Positions 43,401-49,992 of a stretch of DNA of 64,000 nucleotides are shown here, one piece after another. The first letter of the stretch is position 1. Each line of letters begins with the position of its first letter. The position numbers were made by a program, and so were the translations under genes. Under the pieces are notes generated by a model. It did no database searches, had not been told where the DNA came from, and saw only the letters and a program-made list of their open reading frames with translations. Origin of the DNA: Verrucomicrobiota bacterium JB022 (GTDB lineage: Bacteria; Verrucomicrobiota; Verrucomicrobiia; Opitutales; Oceanipulchritudinaceae); NCBI GenBank assembly GCA_030673845.1, contig JAUTCQ010000012.1, positions 1 through 64,000 of the forward strand. The letters are read 5' to 3'.

Positions 43401-43864
43401 CCAAAGCTCCATTCGTAGGCCAGCGAATACGTCCCGGCCACGACCGATGATTCGACGCGCAGCCCGTAGTCGATCGAAAGGGTGCTGCCGTTCGCGAGGT
43501 CGTAGCCGCCTCCGCCGAGCGTAAAGGTAATCACGTTACCCGACTGGCTGGCGCTGACCGTGGTGCCGGTAGCCTGTGCCGTGCCCGGCACGTAGGTAAA
43601 TCCGGCGGGGACGGTGACCTGCGCAGCCAGATCGTACGCAGTCGTGCCGGTATTCGGCAGCGAGAGGCGGAACGTATCGCCCTCGCTCGCGCGCACGTCG
43701 GCGCTCCCGTCCCACACGCCCGCGCGGTCCATGTAGGGGGTGGAGACCGCGGGCGTATCCCGGCTCGGATCGGCGGGAGTAAAGTCGGTCGTGGGCGTGA
43801 TCGTGGCAGCCTGGAGCCCCATGGCCCCCAGCACGAAAACTAGCAGGTGCAGCCAGCGGTTCAT
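34421..43864 (-). CDS. Giant secreted DUF11-repeat surface protein (3147 aa)
   Basis: The signal peptide is MNRWLHLLVFVLGAMGLQAA. The protein is mostly tandem DUF11/conserved-repeat beta-sandwiches marked by VDTLPAGL, GEQVEYQVSL, DTLPAGLTYETGST and similar. There are two zones: residues 1-1640 contain many repeats with spaced Cys pairs (for example ADCLIPDGENTVLTRWGC and ANCLDITQTAEVTWGC), and residues ~1640-2900 hold regular DUF11 repeats without any Cys. Near 2680 and 2790 are two SdrD B/CnaB-like modules (LEGNVFEDLNLNRSRES, LSGRVIQDDGNGG), and a final DUF11 ends FDGILAPGVEGSVTYRVQIEN. There is no sorting tail, membrane anchor or barrel. A long extracellular stalk or adhesin is inferred. 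Its ATG shares one base with the stop of the barrel-bearing gene, so the two are translationally coupled. Confidence 0.75.
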   Translation of the reverse strand: MNRWLHLLVFVLGAMGLQAATITPTTDFTPADPSRDTPAVSTPYMDRAGVWDGSADVRASEGDTFRLSLPNTGTTAYDLAAQVTVPAGFTYVPGTAQATGTTVSASQSGNVITFTLGGGGYDLANGSTLSIDYGLRVESSVVAGTYSLAYEWSFGDTDGAVSRTTSTLSQNVLVLAGAAVVQKLPVTQTVGVGEDATWTVTVTNSGFGGLFDVVVDETALLGNASFTNVTITQTSPARSAIQSPAGRYRLPYLAAGEDFTFAVSATVAGCDNLGNTVQISDRTGEIDTSREGAVALDFDLPLVQLTTNPIQLDFLTPTSVSIPISNVAGAGPATNFTLESNLNTLGVAIVNVGGGFAYNPANGNFTYTSNGGSIAEGTTATLTFDVRSSDVCAGTGGGTIVWQTFYQNECGDPYSVPFQLSSITAPNNRPSLNVGVSDGGISRLSINGTGTFTVEASATELTSIAEDPISVDVAITGEVAITTVQMPSAGSVVDNGDGTYTWNLPRASLAGNPTWELDFQVNGDPCNGGTQAGITASANATTITAADGASCPLTANASDSLTITNSPGATTTQYYNVTGSVFEAGSPSANLTRDAGEGEFIPYIAIYQFDPGYPGAWAGSTYVDNFDGDASQTLVPGSLTVTYDNGSGSVGPVAVPAGAIVQSTGALRLNLDFLAGAGYLDTDYVSGTMVTFDYQTTVPDGSLGGDSRSYQNTSVLRLTGSSSGPGACDLAGDQVFTQVASYTVQRAAASLSLSMPAQLDICEEFDAVITLGNANAQEISRVLLTLLTSNADYEYVTGQTPVYGGVFTSGNIVYAENGGNNPTFRYTGSELTGQGTITVRMRRAADSGTDTTGISARVDYDDYQTSPTTTRDFSTTASANPSFVFTAELAIVVTPNTRLQLQDTRTQWSLIVQNLKPGTAYGATVANTLPENFQIDTTATAAANTTAFTVSGSTMTGQTITFDLGDFAGGAQRTLTVVADLLPGADCLIPDGENTVLTRWGCGVDVAQSIVSIAPNFRLGAGSLQVVHDTTDSLARLCGNGEVEILVRNTGDGAIYNVEVLEVMDPSLTGLSIVPGSISYATDNAPSSFVSVAGMPAGAGSSGSPYRFDSTLIPALAHLVNVHTDTGSTVNSLTIRFQIVASDPDTFAGNQPGPTLTASGSAELFCGSNVPSPGVPFILPSEKPDISTNLRIDSATNPDGFSDKQIALPGQQVDWQFVITNAGDAWAEHVRVRIPLSGSGGSAVLNGDVPSPGAAYTGGWVAVDDVPPGGSITVTVRETLGANCLDITQTAEVTWGCSDPGAGQPNLVTQPTDNDDTATLVMLPDFTTSGGTMTATADASITATPSRGNSGRVRIRVTMTNSGARGENLSITPDLPNQTVFDDTYAPVFVTNSSSLTAVAWDGVSSTDPRLEFTGTVENAESFTVEFYAITSIDDTTRATSFPALAAEEETANGLDPSVNPGGNNRTIQAAYETSCGANFTRSVTLNIDPRQPELDIKFAANGGTESTSVINRIVFAGQPETFDVYVRNEGETNSAANNNTIAVTLGSGWTTASVVLVSSPRGSNGAATQAGNVYTFSPAQVGEIRRTGTLEEVHLRITATPTGLPADSLQVQIDVDGEQIGTGGSSTGRFYTRDSRAFRCLGVSVAKTYVNGSTTETATGTEGHTLIGEEASFDLSVSFFGADGGADISNVVVRDTLGNTAAADKGLGLVSIDTSSSEIAPASVTTTPANLETLDPVQNGVINFNLGTITGPIDASSNEFTARVTTRTLNDAALAAVNSDNKELFNHVGVSLEYQGQVFRSSSSFDGFSGGIGYASLHAQSSVRVQRPSMSVNKTVRNLRTGGAFAGSAAGEATDVFQFRTIITNTDATAVTVPIYDLNYVDTLPAGLSLLDASTDPSYAPGADTNEDDTVDVAMVGGVSTGIAGSLTVNAANLSFGSAGSNLVQLDPGQSVRIIYYAETVQAVNPSQQWTDDVTVYADTLPGATGSQSTRTGSTGDPDGAAVISASDNPGVTIQIDSIDQAKVVSRTSVGGDASGNVLIGEQVEYQVSLVLPQGTIPNLVVSDQLPQGLELISLGNPVIGSGITTTTNDLPSVALPASGNPLSLTWEFGSTVVSSPVGDPVANRTITITYVTQVRNIAANQHNTTLTNSAQYSFTGAPVDIADVDLTIREAIMSVTKTADPTDPVRAGDTVTFTVEIVNAPTSGSSAYDLDIVDTLPAGLTYETGSTTLLSGSGQTQNLTGTLGEPTAAGQTLTWGLGQGTNLDLGTNGRLVFSYRATVDNSVEPTQELDNSVVVTWTSLDGDPGPDLGGPLVGTAGATNGERNGSTANANDNRATATADVVAANSSSLTKTASGDTLPLAGPTPGTGFRVGDVVTYTLQATIMEGTHRDFEIRDTLPAGMSFVGFDAITPASGANGFTYTPPVAGTNAPEAGDTGNLVFALGDLVNEGDGDTTNDTLTLVYRVRIVDHVDLPTTDGNNGTTDDRAIDLDNTARLAFRHAGDTDPAPLEETASVTATIVVQQPELTVAKSRVSPSNGRLSPTGEGRFTFTVTNRSTVAPAYNAEVIDTLPNGMRDTEPTIIAATLNGNDVIDDLAHTYDAGTGKLTFNLTDLQQIDPGQTLVVSYDIALDADVGGNLTLRNSVDATYYSQPSASPDGRRLYDNVTVARASIFTRMTLEGNVFEDLNLNRSRESIENWANGSAVYVNLVNGASVVQSQLVEPGNGYFRFDLVETGSYNLVISDGATNASPVAPPGFIFYEPLAPSDGRLAVNVASSSIYGIELGLALGSSLSGRVIQDDGNGGGVANDGSLNGGERGISGVIVRLTNGSGTVYDEATTLGDGSFVLMVPPAVPNGAALVVEQFNLSEYLSTGGNAGDSGGSYDRSSDRISFTYQQSIGHTGLLFCDVPPNALLTDGEQTILPGNVAFYAHTFTAGTAGQVSFSLNASANPNTPGWGQTLFRDLNCNGQLDSGEPIIDTPGNLITVSAGETICLIVKDASPSGAPYGALNQIELTATFTYSNASPALPSNVLTRHDLTRIGAVTTAGLELHKAVDASTASPGAIITYTITFTNNGEGPLQNIVIFDRTPAYTTFVDAAATAPLPNDLTAATIDAPDAGKAGSIIWTFDGILAPGVEGSVTYRVQIEN

Positions 43865-46800
43865 CAGTAAGTCTCCTCTTCCTTGCGGCGGAATGGCAGG
43901 TCGTCTTCGTCGAATTTCATGCTCAGCGAGAGGAAAAACCCGCGCTGCGTTTCGCCCGAGGTATCAAAATCGCGGTCGACATAGCCCCAGAAGTTGTAGC
44001 CGAGGCCGATCCGAATCTGGTGGCGCGCCCAGAAGCCGATTTCCGGCCCGAAACCGTAGGAGACCTCGTCCTTGTCGCCCGTCCACATGGCGGCGTAGTT
44101 CAGGCCGATGTCCCAGCGCTGGTCGAACTTGCGGATGATGCGGCCATTGTCCTGAAAGGCCGAATAGCGGTCTTCGAAGGGTGCGAGCGACTCGCTGACC
44201 CATTTGCCCGCGATGCGATTCGTCCAGATCCAGTCTTCGTTGGGCTGATAGTTGAGGGTGTTGGAAAAGATGTGAACCTGACGGCTGGTGCCCAGGTCGT
44301 CGCGGTAGGAGATGCCCTCCTCCGTCCGATATTCGTAGAGGAAGAGCGCGTTCCACACGTCTTCATCGGTCTGGCGCCACGCGAGGCCGCCCTGGTAGCG
44401 GGTCTGCTTGAGGTTGACGGTGTCTTCGTTCTTGTCGTCCTGCGTGTGGTAAAGGGTGCGGCCGAGGAAGGTCCAGTTGCGGTTGAGCTTGGCCGCATAA
44501 CCGATGGTGCCCAGGAAGGTGTCCTGATCGGTGCTGGTGCGGTATTCCGCGCGCGTGGTCGCTTTCCAGGTGTCGGCGCCGGTATATTCGATGGCTTCGG
44601 TCACGGAGGTGGAGACCTTTTTGTCGACACCGTCGAAGGGCGTGATGCGCTCGAAAGTGGTGTTGAGCCGCAGCCCGTCGGCCACTTGCCACTGGTTGCG
44701 CAAGCCGGTGCTGGCTTCGGCCTGGCGACCCTCCATGGCGTCGCGCATGCGGTATTCGTTGAACGACTGGGTGTCGCGCATCACCTCGGTTTCGACCCCG
44801 GCGAGCGTACGGTAATTGCGCTGCGACTCGTTGATTTCGAATTCGCCGCCCAACGAGTTGATGATCTCGTGCGTGGCGTAAACGCGGGTGCGCGTGCTGA
44901 CCTGGTAGTCGCCCCCGAGGGCAAAACGCTGCTTGTCCATCTCGACCACATCCTGCTCCAGCTCGGTAAAGAAGCGGGCGTCGGGCAGATAAGGCACCGG
45001 GGCGGTAAACTTGCCGCGCAGGCTGCGGACCTCATTGGGTGCGATGTCGCGCGTCAAGGGGCTGGCCGCGAGCTCGGTTTCTTCGGAGACGCGCACGCCG
45101 CCTTCCAGCTCGACCTGGTTGTCGAAGCGGTGGATCACATCGGCACGCGCGCCCCGGCGGAAGCCACCCGTAACGGCGTCTTCGGTATAGACGGCCTGCC
45201 CGCGCAGGGAAGTGCTGCGGTTGAGGCGGTGAAGCGCCTCCGCCCCACCCTCGACGCGACCGGCCGTCAGGAGCGCGCCCGGGTTGACAAAGTCTGCCTC
45301 CGTGCGCCCGTAGAAGATCCGGCCTTCCGTCTCCTCGCCCACCGCGCGCAGCTCGACGCGGCCCGCAGCGCCGGTGCCCTTGAGCATGTCTTCGCTCTGC
45401 GCGACTTCCGCAATCGCAAAGACATTCTGGGTCAGCGCGACGGTGGTGTTTGCGCTGTAGAGCTGGTATTCCTCCAGCGGATTCTCGTCTTTGACGTAGG
45501 AGCCGCCGACCTCGAAACGATCCGTCACCTTCACCTGCCCGTCGACGCCGTAGGTCCAGAAGGCGGGGCCGGCCTGCTCGACTTCGTAAGTGATGCGGAT
45601 GTAACGCGGGTTGAGGTTGGTGTCGAGCGTCGGCACAGGGCGGCGGAAGAGCACACGACCGGTGAAGGGCTCGAACTCGTAGTCCTCGTAGCGCGTCATC
45701 GGCGTGCGCTCGATCACCATCGACAACTGGTTGCGGTCGCGGGTGATGATCTCCACCTGCTCGGAATTGATGAGGCCGTTGGAGGCGCTGAAATTGTAGG
45801 GGCCGGAGGTGCCGTTGGCGGGGATTTCGACCACCACCTGGCGGGAGTTGCCGTGGCTGGCAAAGACGTTGGCGGCGGCGCGGTCGGTCTCGTAGTGGCC
45901 CTTGAAGCCGTTGAGGCTTCGGTTGTAGTTGCCCAGGTCGCGCGCCTCGTTGTTGGTGCGCGTCATGAAGTCGCCCCAGAGGAGGTAGGAGCGGCGGTTG
46001 TCGACCCGCACATACAGGTTGCCGGAAGACTGGGCTTCGAAGCCTTTGACCGAAGAGTCGCCGTAGACGGGGTAATACTTGTCCGGGTCGATGTCGCGAA
46101 ACAGTTCGACATCGCTTCGCTTGTCGGAGTCGTAAGCCGTCGTGAGCAGCCACTCGCCCTTGATCTGGCCTTTGAGGAAGAAGGCGGCGCGACCCTCGGT
46201 CAGGTCGCCGTCGCTGGAGCGTGAAAGGGCGCGCAGCTCTTCCTCGAAGCCGTGATTGCCATAGGCGGGCACGATGGAGGCGCCCCGGTCGTTGAGGTTG
46301 ATGCGGCCCGTGAGGATACCGGAAGCGATCAGCGGGCGCAGGTCGGGCAGGAACGGCAGGATCTGGCGCTTTTCGATCACACCGCTGCTCACCACGATCT
46401 CGGCCAGGCCCGGCTCACCCGGGGGCAGCAGCGTGTAGGTGCCTTCGCCGCCAGTGAGGAAGACCTGGATGCCTTCTTCCTGCGGGTTCACGTCTTGCAC
46501 TTGCCATTCGCCCAGCGTGGTGGAGAGCGTCAGCGGCGTAGGGGCCGAAACGAGCGTGCCGTGGCGGTCTTCGAGGCGCACGCTCACCTGCACCGGCGTT
46601 GTGCCGTCGGCAGCGGGCTCGGGGTTGGAAAAAGCGATGTTGAGCTGGGCCAGCCCATCGGGAGCGCGGATCGTCACGGCGTCGGAGCCCCGCTCGTTGC
46701 CGTAAAAGTCGTATTGGGTCAGCTCGATCGAGTTGTCGCCGGGCGCCAACTGCACCGCGATGTATTCAGCGGCCTGCAGGTCGCGGGCAGTGTCTTCGAT

Positions 46801-49800
46801 GTATTTGCCACGGCGCTCTTCGGGCACCACTTCGCCGTTTACCTTTACCTCCAGCCGCGTCGCAGCCCGGCCTTTGACGCGGAGGCGCACTTGCGGCACG
46901 GCCACGGTATCGCCGTCGCGCAAGTCGAGGATCTCCGGCTCGTTGGTGCTGACGTTGGCCAGGTCGTCTTCGAGCGACACGTGGGGCACGACGGCCACCG
47001 GGCGGGCCGGGAGGTTGGAATTGGCTGCGGTCAGGGTGTTCTCCGGCAAAACGGGCTGGAAGAAAGACGGGGTCGACGAGGCTTGGTCGACGGTGCCGCT
47101 GGCCGGGCCGCTGGTGGGGTCGGCCAAGAGCAGGCGGTCTTCGTAGGTGAAGCGGCGGTCGAGCGTGCGGTCGATCTCGGCCGTGTTGGGATCGCCGGCA
47201 GCCCGGCGTTGCTCGATCAAGGCGAGCAACGCGTCGCTGGGCTCCACGATGCGGAAGTTGGCCTTGTGCAGCTCGCCCTTGCGCAGGTCTGCAAAGCGGC
47301 TGTCGGGGTCGCCCGCATTGAGGCTGTCGATGACGGCCAGCTTCGCGCCGGTCGGCAGTGTGTAGCGGTCGAGCTTCACCACGTGGTGGATCGCACGCTG
47401 GCCGTAGATGCTGTATTTGCCCTCGCTGTCGGTAATCGCGTAGGTGCCGTCTTCGAGGAAGATGCGGACACCGGGCACGACGGGCTCCGCGCGCTCTTCG
47501 CCCGTCTCGGGGTCGATATAGCCGTCGTGGATGCGGTTGTCGTTGAGGTCGACAAAGACCTTACCGAAAATGACGCCCCGGTCGGTAAAGACGCCTTGGT
47601 CGATCTCGATTTCGGCCAGCGCGAGGTTGCTGCTGGTGGCGGGCGGCCCGAGGCTGGTGGCACGCGCGCGGTTGACCCCGTCGCCCCGGTCGGCGCCCAT
47701 ACCCACGCGTGCGCGATAGGTCACAGTGTAGGTCGTCTGGTCGGGGAGATTGCCGAGGCGGAACCGGAGGTTGGGGCCTTTGCCGCCCGTCGGATCGGCC
47801 ATGGGCTGGCTATTGAGCCGGGCGCTACCGGTGATATAGCTGACGCCGGCGGGCAAAACGTCGTCGATGAAGGTGCCCGGCAGGTTGGAGCCGGTGGTAT
47901 TCTTGAGCTCAAGGGTATACTGGACCGACTCGCCGATCTCGACTTCGCGTTGGTTGACGCTCTTTTCGAGGACGAAGCCTTCGGGCGATTCTGTGTCGAC
48001 CGGCACGTCGAGGAACACGGCGCCCGTCATTTCGTTGACTTCAAAGACGTCGCCATAGGAGCCGCCTTCCAGAATACGCGCTTCGGCCGACGGGTTGAGG
48101 ATCGTCGGCATCAGTTGCATCGGCACTTGGCTGGGGAAGGCGTGTTGCGCTGGGGGCGTCACGAGGAGCTGGTAGGTGCTCGCCCCGACACGCGGAAATT
48201 CGAAGGCGCCGTCGCCGCTGGTGACGATGGTGCTGGGCGAAGGCGTGAGGCCGTCGGCCTTGAAGACGACGGCGGGGCCGCCAGCGTTACCGCCATTGCC
48301 GCGCCCGGTCACGTCGATCAGCGTAACGGTGGCACCGGCCACACGCTCACCGGTACGGCTGTCGAAGACGATGCCTGCCGGGTCGATCAAGATCTGGATC
48401 TGGGTAACGCCGTCGAGGCAGCCGTTGCGAATGATCGCGGTCAAGACGTCGCGGGGGGCGGTCTGCAGGATCATGTCGCCCGGACGCGCTTCCAGGCTCG
48501 TTTCGGTGGGGAAGCCGTAGCTGTCGCCTTCGTTGGCCAGTTTGCGGCGGAAGACGCCGGTGTTGGGGCCGGTCTCGATAAAGATCGCGTCCAGCACGTC
48601 GCCTGTCTGGCGGGAGGTGATGTGGATGGGCAGCTCGTCGCGTACGGTCGGCAGCACATTCAGGAAGCCTGCCTCGATCTCGACGAAGACCGGGGAGCCG
48701 ACGGAGACGATTTCGGTCGGGAGGGTAAAAGTCTCGTCGGTATAGACCGTGATGACGGGGCATTCGATGGGGATTTCGACCGCGACTTCGTTGGAAGGCA
48801 CGTCGGTCGTCGGCGATTCCGGGCGGCGGTGGAACAAGTGGGCCTGATTCGTAATCCCACCGCTGCCGAGGGGCTTGACGATCACGGCGAAGCTGGCTTC
48901 GAGGCGTTGGCCGGCAAAGACTTGGCTGGTGGCAAACGCGATGGCTTCGACGTTGTCGAGATCGGCCGGGGCCGAGGTGACGTATTCGTGGTCGCTGGCG
49001 GCCGAGCGCAGGTGATACAGTTGCTGCAGGCCGGGGCTGGCGAGCACGCGCTGGAAAGTGGTGTTGCGAGGGATTTCGTCGCGAATGACGACGCGGGATC
49101 GCACTTGGCCGTCGATTGTGATGTTGATCGGCGTCAGGGCGGTGCTGCCGTTCTGCGCGGTCAGCGTAAAGTGAATGGGTTCACCGATACTGGCGGTGGT
49201 GCGGTCGACGCCTTTGAAGAGGCGGACCTCGTCGTCACCGACCACCACTTCGTCGGTAACGGTGGCAGAGATGGCAGTGCCATCAATCTGCGCGGTGACG
49301 TTGACGCGAGAGAGATCACCCGCGCGGAGCTGCGGGGGCACGCGCCCGCTGAGGATGACATCGGCATGGCTGCCGGCGGCGAGCGTGAGCTTTGCCCCAC
49401 CCTCGGCCAGCAAGTCGGGCTCGCCTTGGTCGATGAGGCCGTTGCCGTTGGCGTCGAGGAAGAGCTGGGTCAGCCCCAGGTCATAGGTGTCACCTTCGGG
49501 GTGCGAAACCTGAAAAGTGTAAGTACCGGACACGTTGCCCGTGTTGGTAATACGGTGGCTGAAGGTAGCCTGCGCGCCAGGGAAAAGATAAGCGCGGCGG
49601 TCGGGCTCCAGCGTCAGCCCTTGGTTGGAAATGATCGTAACGACGACCTGATTCGACAAGAGGTTGACCTCCAGCGCCTCATCGGGCCGGAAGCCGAACG
49701 CCTCCGCCTGATTGGTGATGCGCGTGCCTGGCTGCAGGGGCGCGCCCACTGCCGAGGGGCTTGCGCCGAAGAGCAAGCACAGCGGAAGCAGCACGGGGTG

Positions 49801-49833
49801 CCAATAGCGCAGGAGATGGAGAATGCGACTCAC
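43864..49833 (-). CDS. DUF11 protein with C-terminal outer-membrane beta-barrel (1989 aa)
   Basis: It starts with GTG at 49833; the signal peptide ends near residue 31 (AVGAP). The N-terminal block (30-160: GTRITNQAEAFG, LFPGAQATFSHRITNTGNVS) matches the start of the 896-residue protein next to it. Then follow DUF11 repeats, a carboxypeptidase-regulatory/CnaB-like domain (~470-560), another DUF11 (VEIGESVQYTLELKN, LPAGVSYITGS), an SdrD B-like module (~750: GVIFGKVFVDLNDNRIHDGY), and invasin-like Ig segments (~950-1150). From ~1170 to the end are alternating aromatic/polar strands (YYPVYGDSS, GRVELRAVGEETEGRIFYGR, IGLGYNFWGYVDRDF, RGFFLSLSMKF): a predicted outer-membrane barrel, though its last ~15 residues after the final strand are charged. 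It could be the anchor or secretion pore for its neighbours; this is inference. Confidence 0.72.
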   Translation of the reverse strand: MSRILHLLRYWHPVLLPLCLLFGASPSAVGAPLQPGTRITNQAEAFGFRPDEALEVNLLSNQVVVTIISNQGLTLEPDRRAYLFPGAQATFSHRITNTGNVSGTYTFQVSHPEGDTYDLGLTQLFLDANGNGLIDQGEPDLLAEGGAKLTLAAGSHADVILSGRVPPQLRAGDLSRVNVTAQIDGTAISATVTDEVVVGDDEVRLFKGVDRTTASIGEPIHFTLTAQNGSTALTPINITIDGQVRSRVVIRDEIPRNTTFQRVLASPGLQQLYHLRSAASDHEYVTSAPADLDNVEAIAFATSQVFAGQRLEASFAVIVKPLGSGGITNQAHLFHRRPESPTTDVPSNEVAVEIPIECPVITVYTDETFTLPTEIVSVGSPVFVEIEAGFLNVLPTVRDELPIHITSRQTGDVLDAIFIETGPNTGVFRRKLANEGDSYGFPTETSLEARPGDMILQTAPRDVLTAIIRNGCLDGVTQIQILIDPAGIVFDSRTGERVAGATVTLIDVTGRGNGGNAGGPAVVFKADGLTPSPSTIVTSGDGAFEFPRVGASTYQLLVTPPAQHAFPSQVPMQLMPTILNPSAEARILEGGSYGDVFEVNEMTGAVFLDVPVDTESPEGFVLEKSVNQREVEIGESVQYTLELKNTTGSNLPGTFIDDVLPAGVSYITGSARLNSQPMADPTGGKGPNLRFRLGNLPDQTTYTVTYRARVGMGADRGDGVNRARATSLGPPATSSNLALAEIEIDQGVFTDRGVIFGKVFVDLNDNRIHDGYIDPETGEERAEPVVPGVRIFLEDGTYAITDSEGKYSIYGQRAIHHVVKLDRYTLPTGAKLAVIDSLNAGDPDSRFADLRKGELHKANFRIVEPSDALLALIEQRRAAGDPNTAEIDRTLDRRFTYEDRLLLADPTSGPASGTVDQASSTPSFFQPVLPENTLTAANSNLPARPVAVVPHVSLEDDLANVSTNEPEILDLRDGDTVAVPQVRLRVKGRAATRLEVKVNGEVVPEERRGKYIEDTARDLQAAEYIAVQLAPGDNSIELTQYDFYGNERGSDAVTIRAPDGLAQLNIAFSNPEPAADGTTPVQVSVRLEDRHGTLVSAPTPLTLSTTLGEWQVQDVNPQEEGIQVFLTGGEGTYTLLPPGEPGLAEIVVSSGVIEKRQILPFLPDLRPLIASGILTGRINLNDRGASIVPAYGNHGFEEELRALSRSSDGDLTEGRAAFFLKGQIKGEWLLTTAYDSDKRSDVELFRDIDPDKYYPVYGDSSVKGFEAQSSGNLYVRVDNRRSYLLWGDFMTRTNNEARDLGNYNRSLNGFKGHYETDRAAANVFASHGNSRQVVVEIPANGTSGPYNFSASNGLINSEQVEIITRDRNQLSMVIERTPMTRYEDYEFEPFTGRVLFRRPVPTLDTNLNPRYIRITYEVEQAGPAFWTYGVDGQVKVTDRFEVGGSYVKDENPLEEYQLYSANTTVALTQNVFAIAEVAQSEDMLKGTGAAGRVELRAVGEETEGRIFYGRTEADFVNPGALLTAGRVEGGAEALHRLNRSTSLRGQAVYTEDAVTGGFRRGARADVIHRFDNQVELEGGVRVSEETELAASPLTRDIAPNEVRSLRGKFTAPVPYLPDARFFTELEQDVVEMDKQRFALGGDYQVSTRTRVYATHEIINSLGGEFEINESQRNYRTLAGVETEVMRDTQSFNEYRMRDAMEGRQAEASTGLRNQWQVADGLRLNTTFERITPFDGVDKKVSTSVTEAIEYTGADTWKATTRAEYRTSTDQDTFLGTIGYAAKLNRNWTFLGRTLYHTQDDKNEDTVNLKQTRYQGGLAWRQTDEDVWNALFLYEYRTEEGISYRDDLGTSRQVHIFSNTLNYQPNEDWIWTNRIAGKWVSESLAPFEDRYSAFQDNGRIIRKFDQRWDIGLNYAAMWTGDKDEVSYGFGPEIGFWARHQIRIGLGYNFWGYVDRDFDTSGETQRGFFLSLSMKFDEDDLPFRRKEEETY

Positions 49834-49930
49834 AAGTAAAGGTCGTTACGTAAAAGCAGGAAAAGCGTTCCGGGCCGCAGGATGGCAGGGACCATCCTTG
49901 GCCGGCGAAATGAGGGCTGCGGGCTTAGGC

Positions 49931-49959
49931 CTCCGGAAGGGGTTCGGACCCTTCCGGAG
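49931..49959 (-). repeat. Perfect stem-loop between two DUF11 genes
   Basis: CTCCGGAAGGG (49931-49941) and CCCTTCCGGAG (49949-49959) form an 11-base perfect stem with a 7-base loop in the 159-base gap between the 896- and 1989-residue genes. No U-tract follows on the minus strand. It may stabilise or process the operon mRNA so that the upstream small proteins are made in larger amounts. Confidence 0.6.
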
Positions 49960-49992
49960 ACGGAGAATTCCAACAACCCGAGTGACGGGAGT

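Noticed and set aside
38408-43450. 1680-codon open frame opposite the 3147-residue DUF11 gene
   Set aside because: Antisense shadow with Arg/Gly/Val-rich content and no family features; the DUF11 repeats on the other strand explain the sequence.
46252-49839. 1195-codon open frame opposite the barrel-bearing DUF11 gene
   Set aside because: Antisense shadow; no recognisable motifs or start context. The same applies to the 938-codon frame at 49882-52698.
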